Source: an uncultured Bacteriovoracaceae bacterium
GTDB lineage: Bacteria; Bdellovibrionota; Bacteriovoracia; Bacteriovoracales; Bacteriovoracaceae
Length of the DNA stretch: 64,000 bases
Direction of reading: 5' to 3'
Assembly: GCA_937931205.1 (NCBI GenBank)
Contig: CALHBF010000013.1
Span: forward strand, 62,001 to 126,000
Made by a program: the position numbers and the translations under genes
In this document: positions 23,378 through 31,864 of the stretch, piece by piece
How the letters are laid out: each line of letters starts with the position of its first letter
Position numbering within the stretch: position 1 is the stretch's first letter
Notes under the pieces: generated by a model
Seen by the model: only the letters and a program-made list of their open reading frames with translations
What the model was told of the DNA's origin: nothing
Database searches by the model: none

Positions 23378-23998
23378 ATGAATTATTTCATCCCCTTTTT
23401 ATTTTTGTCTCTTATTGGTTGTTCTACTTTTAAACCCACTTCATTTGATGAATCCATGAAGCCAATCCGCTTTGAAGGAGAGGGAAGAGGAAGAATCAGT
23501 TATTATGATCAGAGTTACCTCTTTCGATTTGAATCAGTCATTCAAAAGAAGAACTGGCTTCTGAGTCTGAATATCCCCATGCATGGCCAAGAAGTGCTGG
23601 AGTTTGAAAATTTGGATAAGCGCAGTGCTGCTGGGAAGGCCCAGGAGTTTGAAAGCAGAATTGATTTTGAGCTAAAAAAACAAATTAAAAAATCAGAACT
23701 CAATGATGAGCGAATCATTACTCATGTGAGAAGTATTGCACGTTTTGTACTTGCTCCTCAGTTAGGATTAAAAACAGTTTGCAACAATGATAAGTGTGAT
23801 TTGGATGGAGAGACTTTTGTGGTAACCAATATTACTGATGGCGTCATGATTAAAAAGCACATCAATAAAAATTATTACATTGAGTTCAACGGCCTCTATC
23901 CTGAGGATGGAAACTATAAAAGAACTAATTTTTATTTAAAGAAAGATCAATTAAAAGAGAAATTCTTCTCGCTTGAGCTCTTTTGGAGCAATAACTAG
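23378..23998 (+). CDS. Lipoprotein of unknown function
   Basis: A 206-residue lipoprotein with signal MNYFIPFLFLSLIGC and acylated Cys at 15. The mature part opens with RFEGEGRGRISYYDQSYLFRFE and continues with alternating beta strands, reminiscent of LolB/LolA-like half-barrels that carry lipids, but no sequence signature confirms this. It follows the TPR lipoprotein by 36 bases and may be cotranscribed with it. Confidence 0.65.
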   Translation: MNYFIPFLFLSLIGCSTFKPTSFDESMKPIRFEGEGRGRISYYDQSYLFRFESVIQKKNWLLSLNIPMHGQEVLEFENLDKRSAAGKAQEFESRIDFELKKQIKKSELNDERIITHVRSIARFVLAPQLGLKTVCNNDKCDLDGETFVVTNITDGVMIKKHINKNYYIEFNGLYPEDGNYKRTNFYLKKDQLKEKFFSLELFWSNN

Positions 23999-24028
23999 GT
24001 AAAAATTCGAAGAAATTCCCAAGAATAC

Positions 24029-24055
24029 TTGTCAGGAAATCATTGTTTTTATAAA
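24029..24055 (+). promoter_or_regulatory. Putative promoter of the oligopeptide transporter operon
   Basis: TTGTCA (24029-24034) and TATAAA (24050-24055) with a 15-bp spacer. It lies just before an alternative ATG at 24057, which supports placing the true start at the ATG with a ribosome-binding site at 24111. Confidence 0.4.
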
Positions 24056-24110
24056 GATGAGAGTCAATTTAAATGGGATTTATACAACGCTTAGCGCAAG
24101 AGGGCTATCT

Positions 24111-25862
24111 ATGAAGAGTCTTGTGATTTTCATATTAGCTATAGTTTTCATTGGGTGTACCAAGGAACATCAATTTGATGCTCGTGAATTACACTTAATT
24201 TCTCCAGAGAAGATCGCTGGTCTTGATCCTATTCATGCGTCTGATCGCTACTCAGGCCTTGAAGTTGGTAAAGTGTATGAAGGTCTTTTTGAATTTCATC
24301 CTCTTAAGCGTCCTTATGAACTCATGCCTAATCTTGCCGAAGCACTTCCACAAGTTGCTAAGGACGGACTCACTTATACATTTAAAATTAAAGAAGGCGT
24401 TCTCTTTCATGATTCTCCTGCTTTCCCAGAGGGAAAAGGCAGAGAATTAGAGGCCCGCGATTTTATCTATTCATTTAAACGTCTGGCCGATCCAAAGCTC
24501 TCTGCTAAAGGCTGGTGGCTTTTTGATGGAAAAGTAAAAGGTCTTAATGAGTGGAGAGAAAAATCAAGCAAAGAAGAAACAACTGATTATAGTGCAGAGA
24601 TCGAAGGATTCAAAGTAACTGGAAAATATACTTTCCAGATTAAATTGGTAAAGCCTTATCCTCAGTTCTTATACGCACTTGCTATGCCTTACTCGTATGT
24701 CGTGGCACAAGAAGCAGTTACTCACTTTGGCCCGGAGTTTTTGAATCACCCAGTAGGAACTGGCCCGTTCATTCTGCCAAAATATGAGCAGTCGAATAAA
24801 ATTGTATATACTAAAAATCCTAATTTCAGAGTGAAGTTTTATCCTAGTGAAGGTGAAGAGGGCGATGAAAAGCTTGGTCTTCTTTCAGACGCAGGTAAGA
24901 AGATTCCTCTTGTTGATCGTATTACCGTTTATGTGATTGTTGAATCTCAGCCTAAGTGGCTTGGATTTCAAAAAGCAAAGTTTGATGTGATTGAATTGGA
25001 TGAAACTCAAGCTGATCAAGCACTTACTGAAGAGAGAGTGATTAAGCCAGAGTTTCGCAATTTAGGAATGAGACTTGTTTCGTCTCCTCAAATTGATATC
25101 AGCTTCTTCGCTTTTAATAATGAAGATAAGATATTTAAGGATGTGAGAGTTCGTCAGGCGATGAGCCTTGCTTACGATAGAAAAGAGGCCAATAAGCTTT
25201 TCCAAAAAGGCACAGGGGTTATTGCTCAAAGTATTATTCCCCCTGGACTTGCTGGATATGAAAGTGAATTTAAGAATCCATATGTTGCTTTTGATGTAGA
25301 GCAAGCAAAAAAATTACTCAGTGAAGCCGGTTATCCAGAAGGAAAAGGCTTTCCTGAGGTAACTGTGCAGACTCGCAATGAGACAATTGCCAGACACCAG
25401 ATTGAATTTTTTGCAAAGTGTATGGAAAAAATAGGCATTAAGGTTCAAGTAGGTATGAATACTTGGCCAGAATTGATAAATAAGGTTAGTAAAAAACAAC
25501 ATCAGATGTACACGATGGCATGGGGTGCGGACTATCCAGATGCTGAGAATTTCTTAGGGCTTGTTTATTGTCCTAACAAAGCTCCAGGATCAAATGGTTC
25601 AAATTACTGTAACCCAGAAGTAGATAAGATGTTTGAAGAAGCAGTGATTCTTCAGGATGGAGAAGAGAGAACGGCCAAGTACAAAGCATTAAATGAAAAG
25701 ATTGCTTTAGAAGTTCCTTGGATTTTTGGTTTCCACCGTACCAAGTTTAGTCTCACTCAAGCATGGGTGAAAAATTATAAGTTTATGGAATTTAATCATA
25801 ACCAAGCTCAATATCTGAATGTGGACTTTGAGGTAAAAAAAGAGCTAAGGAAGAAGTTTTAA
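24111..25862 (+). CDS. Oligopeptide/dipeptide ABC transporter substrate-binding lipoprotein (OppA/DppA family)
   Basis: A 583-residue SBP family 5 lipoprotein. From the chosen start (AAGAGGG six bases upstream) it has MKSLVIFILAIVFIGC with lipidated Cys. Family landmarks are EGLFEF, the LAEALPQVAKDGLTYTFKIKEGV block, DFIYSFKRLADP, PVGTGPFIL, and VRQAMSLAYDRKEANKLFQKG; the ligand-site AWGADYPDAENFLGL is near residue 470. It captures peptides in the periplasm for the three downstream components. It starts the operon. Confidence 0.9.
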   Translation: MKSLVIFILAIVFIGCTKEHQFDARELHLISPEKIAGLDPIHASDRYSGLEVGKVYEGLFEFHPLKRPYELMPNLAEALPQVAKDGLTYTFKIKEGVLFHDSPAFPEGKGRELEARDFIYSFKRLADPKLSAKGWWLFDGKVKGLNEWREKSSKEETTDYSAEIEGFKVTGKYTFQIKLVKPYPQFLYALAMPYSYVVAQEAVTHFGPEFLNHPVGTGPFILPKYEQSNKIVYTKNPNFRVKFYPSEGEEGDEKLGLLSDAGKKIPLVDRITVYVIVESQPKWLGFQKAKFDVIELDETQADQALTEERVIKPEFRNLGMRLVSSPQIDISFFAFNNEDKIFKDVRVRQAMSLAYDRKEANKLFQKGTGVIAQSIIPPGLAGYESEFKNPYVAFDVEQAKKLLSEAGYPEGKGFPEVTVQTRNETIARHQIEFFAKCMEKIGIKVQVGMNTWPELINKVSKKQHQMYTMAWGADYPDAENFLGLVYCPNKAPGSNGSNYCNPEVDKMFEEAVILQDGEERTAKYKALNEKIALEVPWIFGFHRTKFSLTQAWVKNYKFMEFNHNQAQYLNVDFEVKKELRKKF

Positions 25863-25863
25863 C

Positions 25864-26799
25864 ATGACCAATTACATTATTCGTCGTTTGCTGTATCTGA
25901 TCCCTGTTCTACTCGGGGTAAGTTTTCTTATCTTCCTCTTGTTTAACGTTGTTGCTGGAGATCCGACAGCGGTTCTATTAGGTAAAAATGCAACGGCCAG
26001 ACAAATGGAAGAGCTTCGTGAGCAACTCGGACTCAATAAGCCACTTTTCATGCAGTATCTTGATGTGGTGAAATCTGCCTTCACTTTTGATTTCGGAAGA
26101 TCTTGGGCAACAAAACAAGAAATCACTTATATGTTAAAGCAGGGAGCGTATCCTTCTCTAACATTAACGATTCCGGCATTTGTTATCTCGACTGTTCTTT
26201 CTCTTTTCATCTCACTTTTTGTCGCTTACTACCGCGGTAAAGGGATCGATCTTTTCATTCGTTTCCTTTGTATTGCTGGTATGAGTGTTTCAGCACTTGC
26301 TTACATCCTTGGGTTTCAGTGGCTATTTGCTTATAAGCTTGGTTGGTTTGAAATTTCTGGTTTCGAATATGGTTTCCCTGAATTCCTTCCGTACATTGCA
26401 CTTCCGGCAATCATTTGGATTATTCTCTCTCTAGGCCCTGACGTTCGTTTTTTCAGAACAGTTATCCTTGATGAGATCTACCAGGATTACGTAAGAACTG
26501 CTCGTGCGAAAGGTCTTGGAGAAATGACTATTCTCCTTAAACACGTACTACGTAATGCGATGATTCCGATCATCACTTATACTGTTATCCAGATTCCTTT
26601 CCTGATCCTAGGAGCTCTTCTTCTTGAGAACTTCTTCGGTATTCCGGGAATTGGCGGGATGACTTTGAATGCTCTTAATAACTCGGATTTCCCAGTGATT
26701 AAGGCAATGGCAATTTTATCAAGTGTTGTTTACATTATTTTTAGTCTGGTCTCGGACATTCTTTATACGATTGCTGACCCTAGAGTGAAGCTGAAGTAG
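25864..26799 (+). CDS. Oligopeptide ABC transporter permease (OppB/DppB family)
   Basis: A 311-residue inner-membrane permease with six hydrophobic segments. It starts MTNYIIRRLLYLIPVLLGVSFLIFLLFN, the usual DppB opening, followed by GDPTAVLLGKNAT and REQLGLNKPLFMQYL. The EAA loop contacting the ATPase is VRTARAKGLGEMTILLKHVLRNAMIP. The gene begins one base after the substrate-binding protein stop, consistent with a single transcript. It pairs with the OppC-like protein that follows. Confidence 0.92.
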   Translation: MTNYIIRRLLYLIPVLLGVSFLIFLLFNVVAGDPTAVLLGKNATARQMEELREQLGLNKPLFMQYLDVVKSAFTFDFGRSWATKQEITYMLKQGAYPSLTLTIPAFVISTVLSLFISLFVAYYRGKGIDLFIRFLCIAGMSVSALAYILGFQWLFAYKLGWFEISGFEYGFPEFLPYIALPAIIWIILSLGPDVRFFRTVILDEIYQDYVRTARAKGLGEMTILLKHVLRNAMIPIITYTVIQIPFLILGALLLENFFGIPGIGGMTLNALNNSDFPVIKAMAILSSVVYIIFSLVSDILYTIADPRVKLK

Positions 26800-26803
26800 G
26801 ATT

Positions 26804-27655
26804 ATGAAAGAAAATTCTTTGTGGAAAGATGCATTTATTAGATTAACAAAAGATAAGTGGGCCTTGGCCTCTCTTATCATCGTAGTGGTTTACTCATTGG
26901 TTGCCATTCTTTCAGCGTGCGGATTTATCGCTGCCGATTGGGCCCAGGAAGTAGGCGCTTCAAATTTAGCTCCTAATGCTGAACATATTTTTGGAACAGA
27001 CATTTTTGGTCGCAGTGTTTTCCAGAAAGTTGTTCGCGGAACACAGGTGGCAATGTCAGTGGGTCTAGCGACAAGTTTGATTGCTATCCCTATCGGCGTA
27101 GTCCTAGGTGCGGTTGGTGGTTATTTTGGCGGATGGGTAGATGACTTTATTACTTGGTTATATACAACATTCTCTTCTATCCCAAATATCATGCTCCTTA
27201 TCTCGATCACGATGATTCTAGGGAAAGGTCTCTTTGCAGTTTATGTTGCACTTGGTGCGACAAGCTGGGTGACTCTTTGTCGTCTTATTCGTGGTGAAGT
27301 GATGAAGCATAAAGAGCGTGAATATGTTCAGGCCGCAAGTGCTATCGGTGGCGGACACACAAGAAAGCTCTTTAAGCATATCTTGCCTAACGTTACACAT
27401 ATTGTGATTATTAATACCTCGCTTCAGTTCCAAGTAGCGATCAAGTCAGAGGTAATTCTTTCTTACTTAGGTCTTGGAGTTCAAGGTGAGCCAAGTTGGG
27501 GTACAATGATCGACGATGCAAAACTTGAACTTGCTCGTGGTGTTTGGTGGCAGCTTGCTGGAGCGACTCTGGCAATGTTTATCATCGTATTAGCATTTAA
27601 CATTCTAGGAGATGCTCTCAGAGACTCGCTAGATCCGAAGTTAAAAGGAAAGTAA
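26804..27655 (+). CDS. Oligopeptide ABC transporter permease (OppC/DppC family)
   Basis: A 283-residue permease. The [27 protein letters not shown] segment is the DppC/OppC hallmark ('GTD..GRD'), and the EAA loop reads [22 protein letters not shown]. The ending [15 protein letters not shown] is also typical of OppC. Six membrane segments are apparent. AGGA lies just before the ATG, four bases after the upstream stop. Confidence 0.92.
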   Translation: MKENSLWKDAFIRLTKDKWALASLIIVVVYSLVAILSACGFIAADWAQEVGASNLAPNAEHIFGTDIFGRSVFQKVVRGTQVAMSVGLATSLIAIPIGVVLGAVGGYFGGWVDDFITWLYTTFSSIPNIMLLISITMILGKGLFAVYVALGATSWVTLCRLIRGEVMKHKEREYVQAASAIGGGHTRKLFKHILPNVTHIVIINTSLQFQVAIKSEVILSYLGLGVQGEPSWGTMIDDAKLELARGVWWQLAGATLAMFIIVLAFNILGDALRDSLDPKLKGK

Positions 27656-27656
27656 A

Positions 27657-29372
27657 ATGACGGCTCCTCTTCTTTCAGTGCGAAATCTTACTGTAGAGTT
27701 CCATACTTCTGAAGGTGTTACTCGCGCTGTAAATAATATTTCATTCGATATCCCACACGGTAAAACAATCGGTATCGTGGGAGAGTCGGGTTCAGGTAAA
27801 TCGGTTACTTCACTTGCAGTAATGGGTCTTCTTCAAAAGCCAGCTGCTAAGATTCTCTCGGGAGAAATTCTTTTCAATGGTGAAGATCTTCTTACTTACG
27901 ATGAAAATCAAATGAGAAAACTTCGTGGAAATCAGATTTCTATGATTTTCCAAGAGCCAATGACTTCTCTTAACCCAGTATTCAAAGTGGGTGAGCAGAT
28001 TTCAGAAGCACTAAGAATTCACAAAAACATGAATCCGAAGGAAGCTTGGGATAAGGCCGTAGATCTTCTTACACAAGTAGGGATTCCTAATCCAGCTGCT
28101 TCAGCTCATAAATATCCGCATGAAATGTCTGGTGGTCAAAAACAACGTGTAATGATCGCTATGGCCATCTCTTGTGAGCCAAAACTTCTTATCGCTGATG
28201 AGCCGACAACAGCTCTGGACGTGACAATCCAGAAGCAAGTTCTTGAGCTTATGCATGATCTTCAACAGAAATATAAAATGAGTATGATGTTCATTACTCA
28301 CGATCTTGGTGTTATCGCAGATATCGCTGATGATGTAGTAGTAATGTATCGCTCTAACGTTGTTGAAAAAAATACTGCGAAACACATTTTCCAGACAGCA
28401 ACTCACCCATACACAAAGGGTCTAATCGCTTGTCGTCCAAATCTTGGAAACAACCCAAGACGTCTTCTTACTGTTTCAGACTTTATGACTGAAGCTGGTG
28501 AGGAAATTAAACTTGATGCAGGCAAAGTCGAAGTTTTCGATAAAGAATCAGTTCCTGAGAAGTCTTCTGAGATCCTTCTTGAGGTGAGAAACCTGGTGAC
28601 TCAATTCCCAATCAAAGGTGGATTGTTCGGTCGCACTGTTGATCATCACAAAGCTGTAAATGATGTGAGTTTCACTCTTAAAAAAGGTCAAACCCTAGGT
28701 CTTGTAGGAGAGTCTGGTTGTGGTAAAACAACTCTAGGTCGCTCTATCCTAAGACTGATTGAGCCAGCTGCTGGGGAAATCATCTATAAAGGTAAAGATA
28801 TTATCAAGGCCGGTTCTGAAGAAATGCGTCAGCTTCGTAAGCAGATGCAGATCATTTTTCAGGATCCATACTCATCTCTTAACCCTCGTATGACGGTAAC
28901 TGAGATTCTTACTGAGCCTTTAATCATCCACGGAGTTGGTGCTAATCGTGCTGAGCGAGTAGAGCGAGCGAAGTGGCTAGTTGAGAAAGTAGGCCTTAAA
29001 GTTAATCAGATGAACCGCTACCCACATGAGTTCTCAGGTGGTCAACGTCAACGTATCTGTATTGCTCGTGCTCTTATGCTTAATCCTGAGTTTGTTATCT
29101 GTGATGAATCAGTATCAGCTCTAGACGTATCAGTACAAGCTCAAGTGCTTAACCTTCTTCTTGATCTACAAGAAGAGTTTGGTCTTACTTATATCTTTAT
29201 TTCTCACGATCTTGGAGTAGTGAACTTTATCTCTGATCACGTGGGTGTAATGAATGCGGGAAGAATTGTAGAGATGGATCGTGCATCTGAAATCTATAAG
29301 AACCCAAGAGAAGAGTATACGCGCACACTTCTTTCAGCGATTCCTAAAGGGAAAGCTGGTCTAGTACTTTAA
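27657..29372 (+). CDS. Fused OppD-OppF ABC transporter ATPase
   Basis: A 571-residue protein with two complete ABC domains. Domain 1 has Walker A GESGSGKS near residue 43, signature MSGGQKQR and Walker [13 protein letters not shown]; domain 2 has GESGCGKT near residue 350, FSGGQRQR and [11 protein letters not shown]. Each ends with the oligopeptide-type C-terminal extension ([12 protein letters not shown] and [11 protein letters not shown]). This fused arrangement is seen in GsiA and YejF. It energises the OppBC-like permease; both nucleotide sites look intact. Codon content is rich in CTT and GTT, a little different from its neighbours but not strikingly so. Confidence 0.93.
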   Translation: MTAPLLSVRNLTVEFHTSEGVTRAVNNISFDIPHGKTIGIVGESGSGKSVTSLAVMGLLQKPAAKILSGEILFNGEDLLTYDENQMRKLRGNQISMIFQEPMTSLNPVFKVGEQISEALRIHKNMNPKEAWDKAVDLLTQVGIPNPAASAHKYPHEMSGGQKQRVMIAMAISCEPKLLIADEPTTALDVTIQKQVLELMHDLQQKYKMSMMFITHDLGVIADIADDVVVMYRSNVVEKNTAKHIFQTATHPYTKGLIACRPNLGNNPRRLLTVSDFMTEAGEEIKLDAGKVEVFDKESVPEKSSEILLEVRNLVTQFPIKGGLFGRTVDHHKAVNDVSFTLKKGQTLGLVGESGCGKTTLGRSILRLIEPAAGEIIYKGKDIIKAGSEEMRQLRKQMQIIFQDPYSSLNPRMTVTEILTEPLIIHGVGANRAERVERAKWLVEKVGLKVNQMNRYPHEFSGGQRQRICIARALMLNPEFVICDESVSALDVSVQAQVLNLLLDLQEEFGLTYIFISHDLGVVNFISDHVGVMNAGRIVEMDRASEIYKNPREEYTRTLLSAIPKGKAGLVL

Positions 29373-29376
29373 TCCT

Positions 29377-29419
29377 TATTCTTCTTTAAGGCCTATTGAT
29401 TAGGCCTTAAGGAAGAATA
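29377..29419. terminator. Convergent hairpin at the 3' ends of oppDF and the symporter gene
   Basis: A 19-bp stem with one T-G position and a 5-base loop (left arm 29377-29395, right arm 29401-29419, centred on AAGGCCTA/TAGGCCTT). The left arm contains the symporter stop codon, so the hairpin can protect or terminate both transcripts. No long U-tract follows on either side. Confidence 0.6.
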
Positions 29420-30823
29420 TATCTTCAAATATATCATTGCTAAGAAGCATCCTAGATAGACATTCAAGTTCCAGTTCCAAGCTAGTACCTGGCTATTTAA
29501 ATACACACCGATGATTCCAAAAAGATAGGCCCCTACAACGGATGGGATATCTAGCTTATATGGGAAGAACTTCTTAAAAAGAATCTTACTCATAAAAAGT
29601 CCAACCAATGGTCCAGCTGTCCAAGATTGAATTTTAAGTCCAAGAAGAAGTAATCCGTCGTTTTGAGAGGCTACTACGGCCACGACAAAAAGAAGGAGGG
29701 TGATAACGGTGGTGTCGATAAAGGCAAAGAATTTAAATTTGCTTGTTTCTCTCTTGGGAAGGATATCGTTATAAACAGTCGCGCAAAGAGCATTAATCGT
29801 TGAATCAAGAGTACTCATGGTAGCCGCCATTACTCCTGAGACGATCAGGCCTTTGAGTCCCACTGGAAAATGATTCACAATAAAATAACTGAACAAGTGA
29901 TCTGCGTTCAGGACTCCTACAGGGAGATTCCCTTTATAATGAGACCAGAGAAGGGCGCCAATTCCCAAAAAGAGAAATCCAATCGTAATGGAAAAGAACG
30001 AAGATATGAAAATGGCTAACTGTGCTTTTTTAAGACTACTATTGGCCAGAAGTCTTTGAGCGAAGTCCTGATCCACTCCATGAGTGGCCATATCAAAAAG
30101 AATCCCACCCACAAATCCAAGAATAAATCCTGAAGGATTTGAGAAATCAAGAAATGAGGTTTTTCCATTAGCAAAAGCGAAGCTCATGAGGTTAGTCCAT
30201 GACTCATTAACTGTGATAGGAATAAATATATGGGCAAAAATTCCGCCGGTAACAAAAAGTCCTAGTTGCAGAATATCGGTGCGCACTACCGCCTTTAGAC
30301 CACCGATGAGAGTGTAGAGAAAAGTAATAAAGGTAACGAGGGCCAGGGCCGAGCGCATATCCGTGCCCAGAAACTGGGCCACAAGAATTGAACCAGAGAA
30401 GAGTCGAACTCCAACGGAGAGAATCTTTGCGATGGCATAAAAAATCGCAACAGTTCTTCTTCCTCCATCTTTATGAGAGTCATTCATTATTTCGTAGATG
30501 GTAAGACCTTTATCGTAAATGCGAGGAAGGAAAAATTTAGCGATAATAAATCTTCCCAAAATTGCTCCCATATAAATCTGCACAAAGGAAAAGTCACTAT
30601 TGAAAGCGAAAGCGGGGATTCCTAAAAAAGTTAAGGCAGAAACTTCTGTGGCCAAAATTGAGCAAATTGATTCAGTAAAGGTTAAGGATTTTCCTGCCAT
30701 GAATTGTTCTTGAACCTGAGTCTTTCTGTCGGATGAGTCTGTTTTCACGGCCTTCGAAGCCCGATAGGCCAGGAAGAAGATAAAGAGGATATAAGCAGTC
30801 AGAATAAGCGAATCAATAGTCAT
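29393..30823 (-). CDS. Sodium:solute symporter (SSS family)
   Basis: A 476-residue inner-membrane protein with about 12-13 hydrophobic segments. It shows the SSS pattern: AYRASKAVKT, FMAGKSLTFTESICSILATEVSALTFLGIPAFAF, a YTLIGGLKAVVRTDILQ segment (consensus 'GG...V..TD..Q') and GLIVSGVMAATMSTLDSTINAL. The latter two carry the sodium-site residues of PutP/SGLT-type carriers. The substrate cannot be told. An ATG with AGGA upstream was chosen over a TTG six codons earlier. Confidence 0.9.
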   Translation of the reverse strand: MTIDSLILTAYILFIFFLAYRASKAVKTDSSDRKTQVQEQFMAGKSLTFTESICSILATEVSALTFLGIPAFAFNSDFSFVQIYMGAILGRFIIAKFFLPRIYDKGLTIYEIMNDSHKDGGRRTVAIFYAIAKILSVGVRLFSGSILVAQFLGTDMRSALALVTFITFLYTLIGGLKAVVRTDILQLGLFVTGGIFAHIFIPITVNESWTNLMSFAFANGKTSFLDFSNPSGFILGFVGGILFDMATHGVDQDFAQRLLANSSLKKAQLAIFISSFFSITIGFLFLGIGALLWSHYKGNLPVGVLNADHLFSYFIVNHFPVGLKGLIVSGVMAATMSTLDSTINALCATVYNDILPKRETSKFKFFAFIDTTVITLLLFVVAVVASQNDGLLLLGLKIQSWTAGPLVGLFMSKILFKKFFPYKLDIPSVVGAYLFGIIGVYLNSQVLAWNWNLNVYLGCFLAMIYLKIYSSLRPNQ

Positions 30824-30898
30824 CCTAAATTTTCCTATCAAATTTTAAAAAGCTCATTGCTTCTTAAAAGTTATGTAATCTTTTCCGATCAGTTCCAT

Positions 30899-31864
30899 AT
30901 GAGTGTGAAACTACAAAAACCTTTTGATTTACAGGCAAATACGATTTGCCAAGGTTTTGTATTTTTACAGATGAAGACTTCTAAGCTTTTGATGGTAAGG
31001 CCAGGCGAATGGATCGATTCAAAAGCCTATAAAAAACTTCAGGGCCTGCACAACTCAATCGTAATTGAGAGTGTAGTAGATAATGAGATAAAAGAAAATT
31101 TTAAAACACTTCTGCGCAAGCATTTAAAATCAAAATTAGTAAGTGAAGTGAAGCGCTCTTCAGAGGAACTTCTCAATTTCTTTCATCAGCAAATAATTTC
31201 AGGAACTTCTTTTAATTGCTGGGCCCAAAGTTGTTATGAAGTTATTTCTAAAGCTTCTCAAGAGCAGATGACCCGTATGTATGAAGTTGATATCAAGCTT
31301 CTACAGAAAGCTTATTTATCAGGAGCAATCGCCGTTTGGATAAGTTTGGTGAATGACTATACTGAGCCTTCATTTATTGAGGACATATATCATCTCGCTT
31401 TCTTTCAAGACATAGGACTTATCTCTAATAATTATTCTTATTTTGTTAAAGAAGCTATTCATAAAGAGCAGCAGAGATCAGGCACTGGTCTTTCTCATTT
31501 GGTTCAGATGAAGGCGAGCGCAGATGAGATTTCTGCCTTTGAGTCACATCCTCAGAAGTCTTTGGAGTTTTTGGCCGAAGCCCAGCTGCTTCACAATCAG
31601 AGTTTAGTTCAAAGTCTACTAGTTCAGCATGAGCAGGTTAGTGGTGATGGTCTTCTAGGATTCTCGGAAGAAGTCATGAGTACTTGGGAAGAGATTCTTG
31701 TTTTAGGTGACAAGCTTATTCCGTTCACCTCATTAGATGAATTTAATTTATTGAATGAATTGAGTTCTTTCAAAGATCATCAAGATATAAAAAATCCAAT
31801 TCAAAAAGTGATAAAGAAAGTTTTGTCTTTCTTCACTCTCATTCCTGAAAAGGAGAGTGCATGA
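30899..31864 (+). CDS. Degenerate HD-GYP-like protein
   Basis: About 321 residues. The C-terminal half follows the order of an HD-GYP domain but with its catalytic residues mostly lost: LAFFQDIGLIS in place of HDIGKI, FESHPQKSLEFLAEA (His-Pro retained), LLVQHEQVSGDGLLGF in place of HHERxDGxGYP, and VLGDKLIPF in place of the AD-x-x-D strand. It may bind a nucleotide or act as a protein-interaction module rather than a phosphodiesterase. The N-terminal 120 residues are unassigned. The ATG at 30899 is preferred over a TTG at 30857; neither has a clear ribosome-binding site. It is coupled by a four-base overlap to the coiled-coil gene. Confidence 0.55.
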   Translation: MSVKLQKPFDLQANTICQGFVFLQMKTSKLLMVRPGEWIDSKAYKKLQGLHNSIVIESVVDNEIKENFKTLLRKHLKSKLVSEVKRSSEELLNFFHQQIISGTSFNCWAQSCYEVISKASQEQMTRMYEVDIKLLQKAYLSGAIAVWISLVNDYTEPSFIEDIYHLAFFQDIGLISNNYSYFVKEAIHKEQQRSGTGLSHLVQMKASADEISAFESHPQKSLEFLAEAQLLHNQSLVQSLLVQHEQVSGDGLLGFSEEVMSTWEEILVLGDKLIPFTSLDEFNLLNELSSFKDHQDIKNPIQKVIKKVLSFFTLIPEKESA